From Blautia schinkii DSM 10518 (GTDB lineage: Bacteria > Bacillota > Clostridia > Lachnospirales > Lachnospiraceae): a stretch of DNA of 64,000 bases. Numbering within the stretch: the first letter of the stretch is position 1; each line of letters starts with the position of its first letter. Location: assembly GCA_000702025.1 (NCBI GenBank), contig KL370850.1, positions 162,359 through 226,358 on the forward strand, in the 5' to 3' direction. Made by a program: the position numbers and the translations under genes. Below the pieces are notes generated by a model. That model worked only from the letters and a program-made list of their open reading frames with translations, did not search any database and was not told the DNA's origin. Of this stretch, positions 16,400 to 26,400 are shown one piece after another.

Positions 16400-17419
16400 A
16401 TGAATATCATTGTCACCGGCGGAGCCGGATTTATCGGAAGCAACTTCGTCTTTCATATGTTAAACAAATACCCTGACTACCGCATCATCTGCCTGGACTG
16501 CCTCACCTACGCAGGTAATCTGTCCACCCTTGCGCCAGTCATGGACAACCCGAACTTCCGCTTTGTAAAGGAAAGCATCACAGACCGCGAGGCTGTATAC
16601 CGTTTATTTGAAGAAGAGCACCCGGACATCATCGTAAACTTCGCAGCTGAAAGCCATGTTGACCGCTCCATCGAAAACCCGGAAGTTTTCCTGGATACAA
16701 ACATCAAGGGAACCGCCGTGCTCATGGACGCGTGCCGCAAATACGGAATCCGGAGATATCACCAGGTATCCACAGATGAGGTTTACGGCGACCTGCCGCT
16801 GGACCGCCCGGACCTTTTCTTCACCGAAGAGACTCCCATCCACACCAGCAGCCCCTACAGCGCATCCAAGGCCTCCGCGGACCTTCTGGTGCTGGCTTAC
16901 CACCGCACCTACGGTCTGCCTGTGACCATCAGCCGCTGCTCTAACAACTACGGCCCCTATCATTTCCCGGAAAAGCTGATTCCCTTAATGATTGCCAACG
17001 CCTTAAACGACAAGCCTCTCCCAGTATATGGCAAGGGCGAAAACGTGCGCGACTGGCTCTATGTAGAGGACCACTGCAAGGCCATTGATCTCATCATCCA
17101 CAACGGCCGTGTAGGCGAGGTATACAACATCGGCGGCCATAACGAGATGAAAAACATTGATATCGTAAAAATCATCTGCAAGGAGCTTGGCAAGCCCGAG
17201 AGCCTGATCACTTATGTGACAGACAGAAAAGGCCATGACATGCGCTATGCCATTGACCCCACCAAGATTCACAATGAGCTTGGCTGGCTACCGGAGACGA
17301 AGTTTGCCGACGGCATCAAAAAGACAATCCAGTGGTACCTGGACAATAAGGAATGGTGGGAAACCATCATCTCCGGCGAATACCAGAACTACTACGAAAA
17401 TATGTACGGCAACCGCTAA
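16400..17419 (+). CDS. rfbB: dTDP-glucose 4,6-dehydratase
   Basis: 339 residues, full length. Rossmann motif GGAGFIGSNF (7-16), catalytic STDEVYGDL (about 125), YSASKASADLL with the Tyr-xxx-Lys pair (about 153-157), and RCSNNYGPYHFPEKLIPLMI. It converts dTDP-glucose to dTDP-4-keto-6-deoxyglucose. It begins 16 bases after rfbA with AAGGAG before the ATG. Confidence 0.95.
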   Translation: MNIIVTGGAGFIGSNFVFHMLNKYPDYRIICLDCLTYAGNLSTLAPVMDNPNFRFVKESITDREAVYRLFEEEHPDIIVNFAAESHVDRSIENPEVFLDTNIKGTAVLMDACRKYGIRRYHQVSTDEVYGDLPLDRPDLFFTEETPIHTSSPYSASKASADLLVLAYHRTYGLPVTISRCSNNYGPYHFPEKLIPLMIANALNDKPLPVYGKGENVRDWLYVEDHCKAIDLIIHNGRVGEVYNIGGHNEMKNIDIVKIICKELGKPESLITYVTDRKGHDMRYAIDPTKIHNELGWLPETKFADGIKKTIQWYLDNKEWWETIISGEYQNYYENMYGNR

Positions 17420-17446
17420 GCTGTACCGGAAAGAAGGGTGAAGCAA

Positions 17447-18334
17447 ATGAAAGTGCTTGTAACCGGCGTAAAAGGCCAGCTCGGCCACGACTGTGTAAAC
17501 GAGCTTACAAAAAGAAATCATGAAATCATCGGCGTCGACATCGAAGAAATGGACATCACAGACGCTGCCTCTGTAGACAAGGTACTCCGCGACGCCGCCC
17601 CGGATGCTGTGATCCACTGCGCTGCCTGGACAGCCGTAGATGCCGCCGAGGACGAAGAAAACAGGGAAAAAGTCCGTCTTGTAAACGCTGTGGGAACCGA
17701 AAACATCGCCAGAGTATGCCGTGAGCTAAACTGCAAAATGATGTATATCTCCACAGACTACGTATTTGACGGCCAGGGCACAGAGCCGTGGCAGCCTGAC
17801 TGCAAGGATTACAAACCTCTGAACGTATACGGTGCCACCAAGCTTGACGGCGAGCTTGCCGTGTCCCGTAATCTGGACAAATACTACATTGTCCGCATTG
17901 CCTGGGTATTCGGAAAGAACGGCAAGAACTTCATCAAAACCATGCTGAATCTTGGAAAAAACCACGACACCATAAGAGTGGTAAACGACCAGATTGGAAC
18001 TCCCACCTACACGTATGACCTGGCAAGACTTCTGGTAGATATGGTAGAGACGGAAAAATACGGCTACTATCACGCCACCAACGAAGGCGGATATATCAGT
18101 TGGTACGATTTCACAAAGGAAATCTTCCGCCAGGCCGCAGAGCTTGGACATAAAGAATACACAGAGGACCGCGTACACGTGATTCCTGTGACCACCGAAG
18201 AATACGGCGTATCCAAGGCCGTACGCCCGGTAAACAGCAGGCTTGATAAAAGCAAGCTCACAGAAAACGGCTTCGAGCTGCTGCCAACCTGGCAGGACGC
18301 ACTGCACCGTTATCTGCTGGAATTGGAATTTTAA
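17447..18334 (+). CDS. rfbD: dTDP-4-dehydrorhamnose reductase
   Basis: 295 residues. GVKGQLGHD (7-15) NADPH loop, STDYVFDG (about 102-109), YGATKLDGE (Tyr-xxx-Lys, about 126-130) and RIAWVFGKNGKNF are RmlD signatures. It makes dTDP-L-rhamnose, the donor for cell-surface polysaccharides. Start taken at ATG 17447, 8 bases after AGAAGGG, rather than GTG 17438. The 3,5-epimerase gene (rfbC) that acts between rfbB and rfbD is not in the window. Confidence 0.93.
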   Translation: MKVLVTGVKGQLGHDCVNELTKRNHEIIGVDIEEMDITDAASVDKVLRDAAPDAVIHCAAWTAVDAAEDEENREKVRLVNAVGTENIARVCRELNCKMMYISTDYVFDGQGTEPWQPDCKDYKPLNVYGATKLDGELAVSRNLDKYYIVRIAWVFGKNGKNFIKTMLNLGKNHDTIRVVNDQIGTPTYTYDLARLLVDMVETEKYGYYHATNEGGYISWYDFTKEIFRQAAELGHKEYTEDRVHVIPVTTEEYGVSKAVRPVNSRLDKSKLTENGFELLPTWQDALHRYLLELEF

Positions 18335-18336
18335 AG

Positions 18337-18386
18337 AAGAAGCTTCGGGTTAGCATTTTACATGCTGCATCCGAAGCTTCTTTTAA
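18337..18386 (+). terminator. Terminator of the rfb operon
   Basis: 12-bp stem AAGAAGCTTCGG (18337-18348) / CCGAAGCTTCTT (18371-18382) with TTTTAAT tail, right after the rfbD stop. A second, weaker reading on the minus strand would serve no obvious gene. Confidence 0.8.
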
Positions 18387-18508
18387 TATTTAAAATTAAT
18401 ATTACAAATTTCCTACTGCAGATTTTACACTACAGATTTTTATTCGACAGATTACACAGCAGCTCTCATATCTCAGGATATGTAAACACATACAAAAATT
18501 CCAATGTG

Positions 18509-18874
18509 TCAGATCACTCCAATCCCCATAAATACGGCCCACACATAAGGCGCACCATACACATTCAGCGACTTAGGCCCTGTAATCTTCTTTTCTCCGC
18601 TCTCATTCTCCCGGTCCGCCTGCAGCTTCGCAAACGCCTTCTCAAAGGTACTCCTGGTTATAGAACGGTCACGGCGGTCCGTAAACAGCTCCCCGCCCTT
18701 CACCGTATAGGTAAAGGGAAGCCCCTTTTTCGTATAAAATGTCTTCCCCTTGCAGAATACGATCACCTCCCAAAGATTCTCCGCAGTAATCCTCTGCATC
18801 TCCTTTGGCAGACTGTTTTTATCCATATTATTATCCACATTATTGTCCGTATAAGGATTCATAGACTCATCCAT
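18509..18874 (-). CDS. Conserved Lachnospiraceae-type hypothetical protein (121 aa)
   Basis: 121 residues with the sequence ENLWEVIVFCKGKTFYTKKG followed by LPFTYTVKGGELF and DRRDRSITRSTF, ending GPKSLNVYGAPYVWAVFMGIGVI. I recall similar uncharacterised proteins in Lachnospiraceae, but know no function. The N-terminus is Asn/Asp rich; there is no membrane helix. ATG 18874 is preceded by GGAG 11 bases upstream. Single-gene unit with a dyad-overlapped promoter. Confidence 0.75.
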   Translation of the reverse strand: MDESMNPYTDNNVDNNMDKNSLPKEMQRITAENLWEVIVFCKGKTFYTKKGLPFTYTVKGGELFTDRRDRSITRSTFEKAFAKLQADRENESGEKKITGPKSLNVYGAPYVWAVFMGIGVI

Positions 18875-18912
18875 TGACCTCAGTAACTCCTTTCCCTTTT
18901 AAAAACGAAAAT

Positions 18913-18944
18913 GTATTCAATATGAATACTCTACTATAAGTCAA
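18913..18944 (-). promoter_or_regulatory. Promoter with dyad for the 121-aa gene
   Basis: Minus strand -35 TTGACT (18939-18944), 16-bp spacer, weak -10 TATTGA (18917-18922). The perfect inverted repeat GTATTCA-n3-TGAATAC (18913-18929) covers the -10, a likely repressor site. Which regulator binds is unknown. Confidence 0.45.
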
Positions 18945-19054
18945 TCATGGTCTATGGCAAATGTCAATAAGATTTTACAAATAACATGCTAATAATACAC
19001 ATTTTTCCAACAACTCAGGCAAGCCCGGACTGTTATATATTTTTCCAGCAGTTC

Positions 19055-20383
19055 TTATTTCACTTTATCCAGCGCTGCATTGCAGGTCTGATCAATATCC
19101 GCCGCCACTTCCTCCGGCGTCCTTGTTCCCAGGAGAAGATTCTGTATATTGATATAGAATACATCCCGTACGCCCTGCCAGCCGCGGTTATTGTGGATAT
19201 TGTCCACGGAATTCTCTATATTATTTCCGTAGGCTTCAAGCATACGGATTTCCTTCCCATACGTTTCGATTACAGAGTGATTTACCGGAAGGGTACCAAG
19301 CGTATATTTCATCAACTCCTCATCTGTATAAATAAAACGGATAAAATCTTTCGCAGCCTGAATTTTATCCTCATCTCCGTTATCAAATACACAGAATCCA
19401 TTTGTACTGCTTGTACAATACCCCTTACCGTCCAAGCTTGGAAAATTCACGGCAAAAGCATCAATCCCTTTATTCCATGCATCCCACAAATTTGTAAGGT
19501 TTGCCAGGGAAATGGCCAGCTGTCCGTTATTAAACAAATTGACACAGTCCAGAAGCTCCAGATTCTCGGCTCCCATAGGAGTAATCCCCTCTTCGTCCAA
19601 CGATTTCATCCACTTAAGCGCCTCAATTCCCTCAGGCGTGTTCACTGCAAATCTGCCGTTCTCATCATACAACGTGCCTCCCCTGGAGCGCAGCAGAGTC
19701 ATGATATGACTGTCGCCCTGGTTATTCGCGGCATACATAAGAAATACATAGCGATTCTCCTCCGTAATGGACTCCTTAAGCTCATGAAATACCGTATCAA
19801 AATCATCTAAAGACCATTGGGCAATCGTATCCTTTTCCGGGATATACTTCTCCAGTCCTGCTGCCACCATCATGGCCGCATTTACCACCAAGGTATTCTG
19901 AAGCTGTTGATACGGCAGAGTATAGACCTTGCCGTCAATGGAATTCTGTTCCCATATTGTCTCATCAATGTCCGAACGAAGCTCCTCATCAATAATATCA
20001 TCTAGGGGCACAAGCCAGCCGTTCGAAACATAATCCGGCACATTCCAGGAACCCGCATAAAAAATATCCGCAGCCTCCTCTGTACCATATTTATCTACCA
20101 GCTGTTCCTTTTCATCCAGATAATCATACCGGCTGATTTCAAAATTCACATCATATTTGTCATACTGTGCAGCGAACTTCTCAGATGCGGCCACAAAAAG
20201 ATCATAAACCTCCACCTCCCCCAAGCCGGATATCGTGCCCAGGCCAATGGGAACTGTCTTAATATTTAATGAGATTTGTTTCTTTGTTTCCTCTTTCTTT
20301 GTTGCTCCCTCTGCACCGCATCCAACCAAGCCAGCGCAGATTGCTGCCGCTATGAATAAATAACATACTCTCTTTCTTTTCAT
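19055..20383 (-). CDS. Extracellular solute-binding lipoprotein (sugar ABC type)
   Basis: 442 residues with a lipoprotein signal peptide (MKRKRVCYLFIAAAICAGLVGC; lipid-modified Cys about 22) and the family-1 solute-binding fold (WNVPDYVSNGWLVPLDDI, YTLPYQQLQNTLVVN, then FNNGQLAISLANLTNLWDAW). These normally deliver sugars to an ABC importer, but no permease or ATPase gene is present. Its start overlaps the stop of the hybrid kinase by 4 bases, so it is more likely a sensing partner whose ligand-bound form is read by the kinase outer domain. Confidence 0.85.
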   Translation of the reverse strand: MKRKRVCYLFIAAAICAGLVGCGAEGATKKEETKKQISLNIKTVPIGLGTISGLGEVEVYDLFVAASEKFAAQYDKYDVNFEISRYDYLDEKEQLVDKYGTEEAADIFYAGSWNVPDYVSNGWLVPLDDIIDEELRSDIDETIWEQNSIDGKVYTLPYQQLQNTLVVNAAMMVAAGLEKYIPEKDTIAQWSLDDFDTVFHELKESITEENRYVFLMYAANNQGDSHIMTLLRSRGGTLYDENGRFAVNTPEGIEALKWMKSLDEEGITPMGAENLELLDCVNLFNNGQLAISLANLTNLWDAWNKGIDAFAVNFPSLDGKGYCTSSTNGFCVFDNGDEDKIQAAKDFIRFIYTDEELMKYTLGTLPVNHSVIETYGKEIRMLEAYGNNIENSVDNIHNNRGWQGVRDVFYINIQNLLLGTRTPEEVAADIDQTCNAALDKVK

Positions 20384-22518
20384 TGAACTCCTCCCTGATT
20401 CTTTATTTCTTTGACTTTTCTTAAGAGCAGCGGGACATCCATGGGCTTCGTAACAACATCGTTCATACCATTTTGCAGCGCCTTCTCCACGTCCTCACGA
20501 AATGCATTGGCGGTCAGGGCGAAAATAATAACTGTTTTACTATCCTCACGCTCAAGGCTTCGTATCATATGAACAGCCTCATATCCGTCCATCACCGGCA
20601 TCTGTATATCCATGAGTATCAGGTCATAGAAGTTTGGCTTACTTTTCTCGAATTCTTCAACCGCCTCCTGCCCGTTTACTGCCTCGGTCACAATACATCC
20701 GGCTTCTTCCATGACAGAAGCCGCGATCATCCTGTTTATCTCATTATCCTCCGCGACAAGCACGTGTTTTCCCTGAAATTCCCATTCTTTCCCTGCATCA
20801 TCAAGCTTTGACTTTGCCTGTATAGCCTGACTGATCCGGAATGGAATCTCGACCGTAAATGTAGTACCTTTACCCGGCTGGCTTTCTACAGCAATGGAGC
20901 CATCCATCTTTTCCGCAAGCGTTTTACTTAAAGTCGTCCCCAGCCCGGTACCGTTCTGGGAGGCTGCCCTCTTCTCCTGTTCAAAAGGCTTCCATATCCG
21001 TTCCAGAAATTCCTGGCTCATCCCGCTTCCTGTATCTGACACCTTGAACGTCGTATGCGCGGTTTCATTGACTGCTCTCTGGGAAACCGTCACTGTGATA
21101 TCCCCGCCTTTTGGCGTAAACTTCAATGCATTCCCCAAAAGGTTCATCAAAATCTGTTTGACGCGAAGTGCATCCCCTTCAACATTGGGATAGCTGATAT
21201 CTTCGCAGTCGACACGGAAATTGATTCCATTCTCCTCCGCCTGTGTCTCCAGTACAATCTGAATTTCCTCTACCACCTCCAACAGGTTCATGTCATTATT
21301 AAATATTTCCAGTTGTCCGCTCTCAATTTTCGACATATCCAGCACATCGGTGATCACACTTTTTAAAAACTGAGCAGATACCTCCGCCTTGGTCAGATAT
21401 GCTTCCAATTTTTCCTTATTATTAATATTTTTGCGCATTAAATACTGCAGACCCACAATCCCATTAAGAGGAGTCCTGATCTCATGGCTCATATTTGCAA
21501 GAAAAGAAGATTTTGCCTGCTCGGAAGCCCGGGCAACCTTCGCTTCATTCACATTGTGATAAACAATAAACATGACACAAAGCACCAGAACTCCCAAAAC
21601 CAGAAAAAATGGCACAGAGCGCAGGATCAGTACACGCACCTGACTGGATGTCACCTGCTCAGAAACGCGCACCACAAGATACCACCCATTATTTACCTGT
21701 GCGCTCAACGGCTGGAACAGAACATGAAAATCCTGACCATTGAGCCGGTATCTCGCGAACAATTTTTCATTCTTTTCGATACTTTTTCTGCAAGTATCTA
21801 CAGAACCTCCCTCCAGGAACCATGCATTTTCTATTTCTTTCAGGAAATTCTGTGTGTCTGTACTACTGCTATAGTTTTGACTGGCAGTAATAATCTCACC
21901 GTCCGGGCTCATAACAAGTGCGATTCCCTGACCGTCAAAGCTCTCCATACGCATCTGGCTGCTAATCTCCGATATCGACACCTGCCCTACCATACCGACG
22001 ATGTTTTCTGCCCCGCATACCATTGGAGTATCCAGACTGATTCCGTAAACAAGATACTCCCCCCAATGCTCACGGGTGCTTTCACGATAACGTGTGACAA
22101 ACTTATCCTCAGCCCCCCGGTAATCTTCCTCCCAGGGCATTTTTTCCAAGGAGTATTCTATGTAGGAGCTTCCCAAAACACGTTCATCCTCTGTGATGAA
22201 ATACAACTCCTCAAAAGAGTTCGCTTTAGCCTCTACACTTAAACTATAAAGTGCATCTTCCAAGGTACTATTCCGGGTGCCTGTGATACGTTCCCGAATG
22301 GAATATAGGTATTCCCATTTTGTGTTCATCTGATTTATAATATTTAACTGATCATGGTCAGCAATCTGATCCATAAAAGAGACTGTAGTCGCATGGACAG
22401 CCTTCTCAATACTGTTCTTGTACATCTGATATCCGCCGAATAATAAAATTACACACCCTATAAAAAAAAGGACCGGTATCCATATTTTATCCTTGTCCTC
22501 TCGTCTTAGCTTTTTCAT
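20380..22518 (-). CDS. Membrane hybrid histidine kinase / receiver
   Basis: 712 residues: membrane helix 13-31, extracytoplasmic Cache-like sensor (about 40-295), second helix about 301-321, HisKA with SHEIRTPLNGIVG (His345), HATPase (N box LLGNALKF, G boxes DTGSGM and GTGLG), and a C-terminal receiver from about 583 with LMDIQMPVMDG (Asp637) and the TKP lysine. It senses an outside signal and relays phosphate internally; the output partner is not encoded nearby. Translationally coupled to the solute-binding lipoprotein gene. Confidence 0.9.
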   Translation of the reverse strand: MKKLRREDKDKIWIPVLFFIGCVILLFGGYQMYKNSIEKAVHATTVSFMDQIADHDQLNIINQMNTKWEYLYSIRERITGTRNSTLEDALYSLSVEAKANSFEELYFITEDERVLGSSYIEYSLEKMPWEEDYRGAEDKFVTRYRESTREHWGEYLVYGISLDTPMVCGAENIVGMVGQVSISEISSQMRMESFDGQGIALVMSPDGEIITASQNYSSSTDTQNFLKEIENAWFLEGGSVDTCRKSIEKNEKLFARYRLNGQDFHVLFQPLSAQVNNGWYLVVRVSEQVTSSQVRVLILRSVPFFLVLGVLVLCVMFIVYHNVNEAKVARASEQAKSSFLANMSHEIRTPLNGIVGLQYLMRKNINNKEKLEAYLTKAEVSAQFLKSVITDVLDMSKIESGQLEIFNNDMNLLEVVEEIQIVLETQAEENGINFRVDCEDISYPNVEGDALRVKQILMNLLGNALKFTPKGGDITVTVSQRAVNETAHTTFKVSDTGSGMSQEFLERIWKPFEQEKRAASQNGTGLGTTLSKTLAEKMDGSIAVESQPGKGTTFTVEIPFRISQAIQAKSKLDDAGKEWEFQGKHVLVAEDNEINRMIAASVMEEAGCIVTEAVNGQEAVEEFEKSKPNFYDLILMDIQMPVMDGYEAVHMIRSLEREDSKTVIIFALTANAFREDVEKALQNGMNDVVTKPMDVPLLLRKVKEIKNQGGVQ

Positions 22519-22570
22519 TCCTCATTATCTCCCAATATAGCATAAATCTTCTTGGCACCTGTACAGAGTA

Positions 22571-22599
22571 ATCATAACACTCAAGCCAGTGTAAAGCAA
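22571..22599 (-). promoter_or_regulatory. Promoter of the hybrid kinase / binding protein operon
   Basis: Minus strand -35 TTGCTT (22594-22599), 17-bp spacer, -10 TATGAT (22571-22576). The spacer contains an ACACT / AGTGT dyad. Confidence 0.55.
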
Positions 22600-22755
22600 C
22601 AAAATTTCTAAATTCCTGATAATTTCATAGAATAAAAATTTTGCTAATTTCTGCTAACTTTCTTATAGTTCTTATATATCCAAATGTAATTCTATACGGT
22701 ATAATAAACTCAACAATGATAACCCTTTCTGATTATTTGCGAAGGAGGAATGAAT

Positions 22756-23376
22756 ATGAAGAAGAATTTGTCTCTTATAGTTTTGCTTACCGCAGCAACA
22801 GCCTTAACCGCATGCTCCGGTATAGGTGGTTCTTCTAAAGAATTAACCAAGGAAGGAATTGCTCCATATGAGCTGTCTGATAGCGAAAAAAATCTTTTTA
22901 TCTCATTCGGAATGTTAGATACCTCACAAATCATTTCCTTTAAAGCGCCTAAGGAAGCCATCACATTAAATGCAAATGTGTACCAGCTTGACAAGAATGG
23001 CACATGGGAAATGACAGGGCATGGCGCTATGTCTATAGGCAAAGAAAGGGAACCTGTAGACCAGTTATCCGGGTTGTTTACAATGCAGCTAAGGGACCAT
23101 TTCGCCATAGATTTTAACTTTAATTGTGCCGGACTTGCTTCGTACAAAACTGATGAGATTGAGTATGACATAGAAAATTTTGCGAGCACAAAAGGATTTT
23201 TGCAGGAATTTCAGAAGATAGAATTGAACACAGAAATGCCTGTAGCCATTATGGTATATGACAGTGGCACAAGCATGCAAAGCTATACACCACAGGATTA
23301 CTTTGAACCATCAAAATTCAAAGATATGGACCTGGTACAGGCCGTGACTCTGGAATTCACTGATAAAGAGTTCTAA
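22756..23376 (+). CDS. Putative lipoprotein of unknown function (206 aa)
   Basis: The N-terminus MKKNLSLIVLLTAATALTAC is a lipoprotein signal with the lipobox LTAC followed by SGIGGSS. The mature part is a mostly beta protein with no motif I recognise. Start is ATG 22756, 7 bases after AAGGAGG, not the ATG at 22750, which touches that site. Single gene, converging on the large kinase operon. Confidence 0.78.
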   Translation: MKKNLSLIVLLTAATALTACSGIGGSSKELTKEGIAPYELSDSEKNLFISFGMLDTSQIISFKAPKEAITLNANVYQLDKNGTWEMTGHGAMSIGKEREPVDQLSGLFTMQLRDHFAIDFNFNCAGLASYKTDEIEYDIENFASTKGFLQEFQKIELNTEMPVAIMVYDSGTSMQSYTPQDYFEPSKFKDMDLVQAVTLEFTDKEF

Positions 23377-23419
23377 GCCAAAGCCTGTATCAGGATATAA
23401 CACCGGACTGTCCCGGATA

Positions 23420-26400
23420 TCACATTACCTGTGTAAGTTTATCAACCATAACATTCACATCCAGCGGCTTTGCGATATGGGCATTCATGCCCGCTTCCAA
23501 AGCCGCATTCACATCCTGTTCAAAGGCATTCGCCGTCATAGCAATGATAGGAATGTCACCGGCATCAGATCTGCATAGCGCCCGTATTCTCCGGGCTGCT
23601 TCATAACCGTCCATCACAGGCATCTGAATATCCATCAGAATGGCGTCATAGATTCCCGGCTCAGAAGCCTGGAATTCCTCCACTGCCAGCGCTCCATTAC
23701 TTCGAAGCTCCGTTTTTGCGCCGCACATACCCAGGATTTCACAGATAATCTCTGCGTTAATCTCATTGTCCTCCGCTATCAGAAAACGACGCCCTGCGAA
23801 AAGACCTTCATGCATTACCTCCAGGGTCTGTTTCTCCGAAGTCCCCTGCTGATGGTCTGGCACCGCTGGTTCACCCCTGAGCCGAACCGAAAATACAGTT
23901 CCCTTTCCAGGTTCACTCTGCACGGAAATGCTTCCCTCCATCAAGTCAACCAAGCCTTTCACAATGCTCAGCCCCAGTCCGGACCCTTCTACCCGGGATA
24001 CCGCGCGGCTGCGCACAAAGGGTTCAAAGAGATGCTTCATGGTTTCTTTTTCCATTCCAATACCCGTATCTGTGATCGTGAATTGATAATACGCCCACAG
24101 CGCATCCCCCTTCGTCAAAAGCTCTTCTGCCAGTAAGCACACCCTGCCGCCCTTCGGTGTAAACTTGACGGCATTCCCAAGAATATTGATGAGTATCTGG
24201 CTGATACGCATGGCATCACCGTAAAAGCAAGGATTTTTCATCTCCCCAAGGGTAATCTCATATTCCAACTCAGACTGCTCCGCCTGCGGTGCAATGATCT
24301 CTCCAACCTGCTTTACCAAATCAGGCAGATATATCTGCTCACGGTTCAGTGTAACCTGTGCTCTCTCAATCCTGTTCATATCCAATACATCATTGATGAG
24401 GTTCAAAAGATGGTTGGAAGCGGCAGATATTTTATTCAGGCAGTCGCGTACCCGGACTGGATTGCTGCTGTTGGCATTCGCCAGAGTAGTCATCCCCATA
24501 ATGGCATTCATGGGCGTACGGATATCGTGACTGACTGCGGACAGAAAATCGCTTTTAGCCAGACTCGCCTCTCTGGACAGCATCAGCGCACGTTCCAGTT
24601 CCGCTTTCGCCGCACGTTCCGCCGCCAGCATATCCGTCACATCAGACCTTACCAGGCAGACAGTCTTATGATCCTGATCACCCAGCAATACATTTACCTG
24701 TTTATAGCGCAGGCAGTCCTTCGTGCGGTAAGGGAGTACAAAATCGTATCCATACGGTTTTTCCCTGAGCTGCCGTATCAAAGTATCTAAATGGAACATT
24801 GTTTTCACCTGTTCACAGTCAGCCGCTGTCTCATAGTAACCCGCCAGCTTGTCCAAAACAGCATTATAATCCCTCCCTGTATGAGGCGGCAGATTTTCCA
24901 GGACCATCTGTCTCGTATACATGACAAAGCTTCCGCTGGCTGTATCAATAAAGGCGGCCAGTTCACAAGTATACGCAATCACCCGCAGAAGTCTCTGCTG
25001 GTCACGGATGGAATCGGTAATATCTGTTCTGGACAGACACACTCTTCCCAAACGCAGATCAATAGGAGAGACCGTTACATTCTTAGTCCGCATATCTCCA
25101 TCGTCACTTGTCATAGAAAAAGCGAACGTATAAGCCTGTTCCTGCTTCAAACGTTCCAGCATACGCTCCGGGTTCAGACTGTCCCGGTACTGTTCCCGGT
25201 CTCTGGGCACAATCCTTGATTCCAATGCCTGAGTCACCCAACCCGAATGCCGCCCCTCTGCCGGCGGAACACACACGGCATTCTCATCCTGGGACAGTAT
25301 CTTGTATGTATCACGCCTTAAATCAACATCTGCCACGAAATCATAGCCGGTAACAGACAGCTGATGGACAATCCTGTCAGACACTGTCTGCTCTGTTATA
25401 TCCATGACAGTCAGTATACCGGTAACATCCCCGCTGTCAGGAGCGGTCAACATATTCATTTCAACCCTTACATAACGGCCAATTTCTTCATTTGGCAGAC
25501 GGACAAAGAAGTCCTTCACCTGCTTACGCTCGCTGCGCTCAAAGGCTTCCAAAGCCGGGGCACGGAGATAAGCCTTCCGGAAAGCCTGCCGTTCTTCATC
25601 CTCCACCACAAGGTCCGCCAGGCCGTTAAAAAATGCCTCTCGCTCAGACCCAAATCTCTCCAGGAGCCCTGCTCCCGTCTGATCGCTGATCTGTATAATC
25701 CGGTCCTGCGTAATGTTGCAATGTCCCATTACCAGGGCGTTCGGGTCAGACTTCTGATGATGGCGCAAAAGCAAGTCATTGTACTCACGCCGGACGCGGG
25801 CGCGCTCCTCTCTCTCCTTAGTCATATCGTTGAAAACCGAATAGATTTTCTTTTCCCCGCCCTCATGTTCGATAAGCGACAGCGTATTCTTAACCCATAC
25901 ATAGTCTCCGTTCCCTTTAGGGAGGCGGTATTCGATCTCCCACTGGCTTTCCCCGCTGATAAAATATGCATTCAGCTGCCGCCGCACCTCCTCCAGGTCA
26001 TCCGGATGCACCCCTGTCAAGGCATCCTTCTGGTAAATCTCCCAAGCTTCCTTGAGGGGCATCCCGGTTGTGGCGGCAAATCCTTCAGACATATATTCCG
26101 GTACAATACTCCCATCTTTTTCATATCGTACCACTACTACACCGCCGGGAAGGTTTTTCAATGTATTCTGAAAATACTGTTCCAGCCGTTTCTGCTCTGT
26201 CACATCACTATAGACTGTGAATATGAGCTCACTTCCATCCTCCAACACCCTGCGTGAGCCCTCAATGCAGATCCATCTGTATTCTCCCAGTTCATCGTGA
26301 AAAAGCCGGCAGATATGCCGCAGCGTATCTCCGCCGTCCAGCAGACCATACAGTCCCTTAAGCAAAGCGTCACGGTCATCCTCATGAACACCGATAAAAT

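Noticed and set aside
19055..20383. Complete sugar ABC importer operon
   Set aside because: Only the binding protein is present; neighbours are a kinase and unrelated genes, with no permease or ATPase.
22641..22838. 65-codon open frame overlapping the lipoprotein start
   Set aside because: Different frame from the lipoprotein with its clear signal peptide and AAGGAGG site; no ribosome site of its own.
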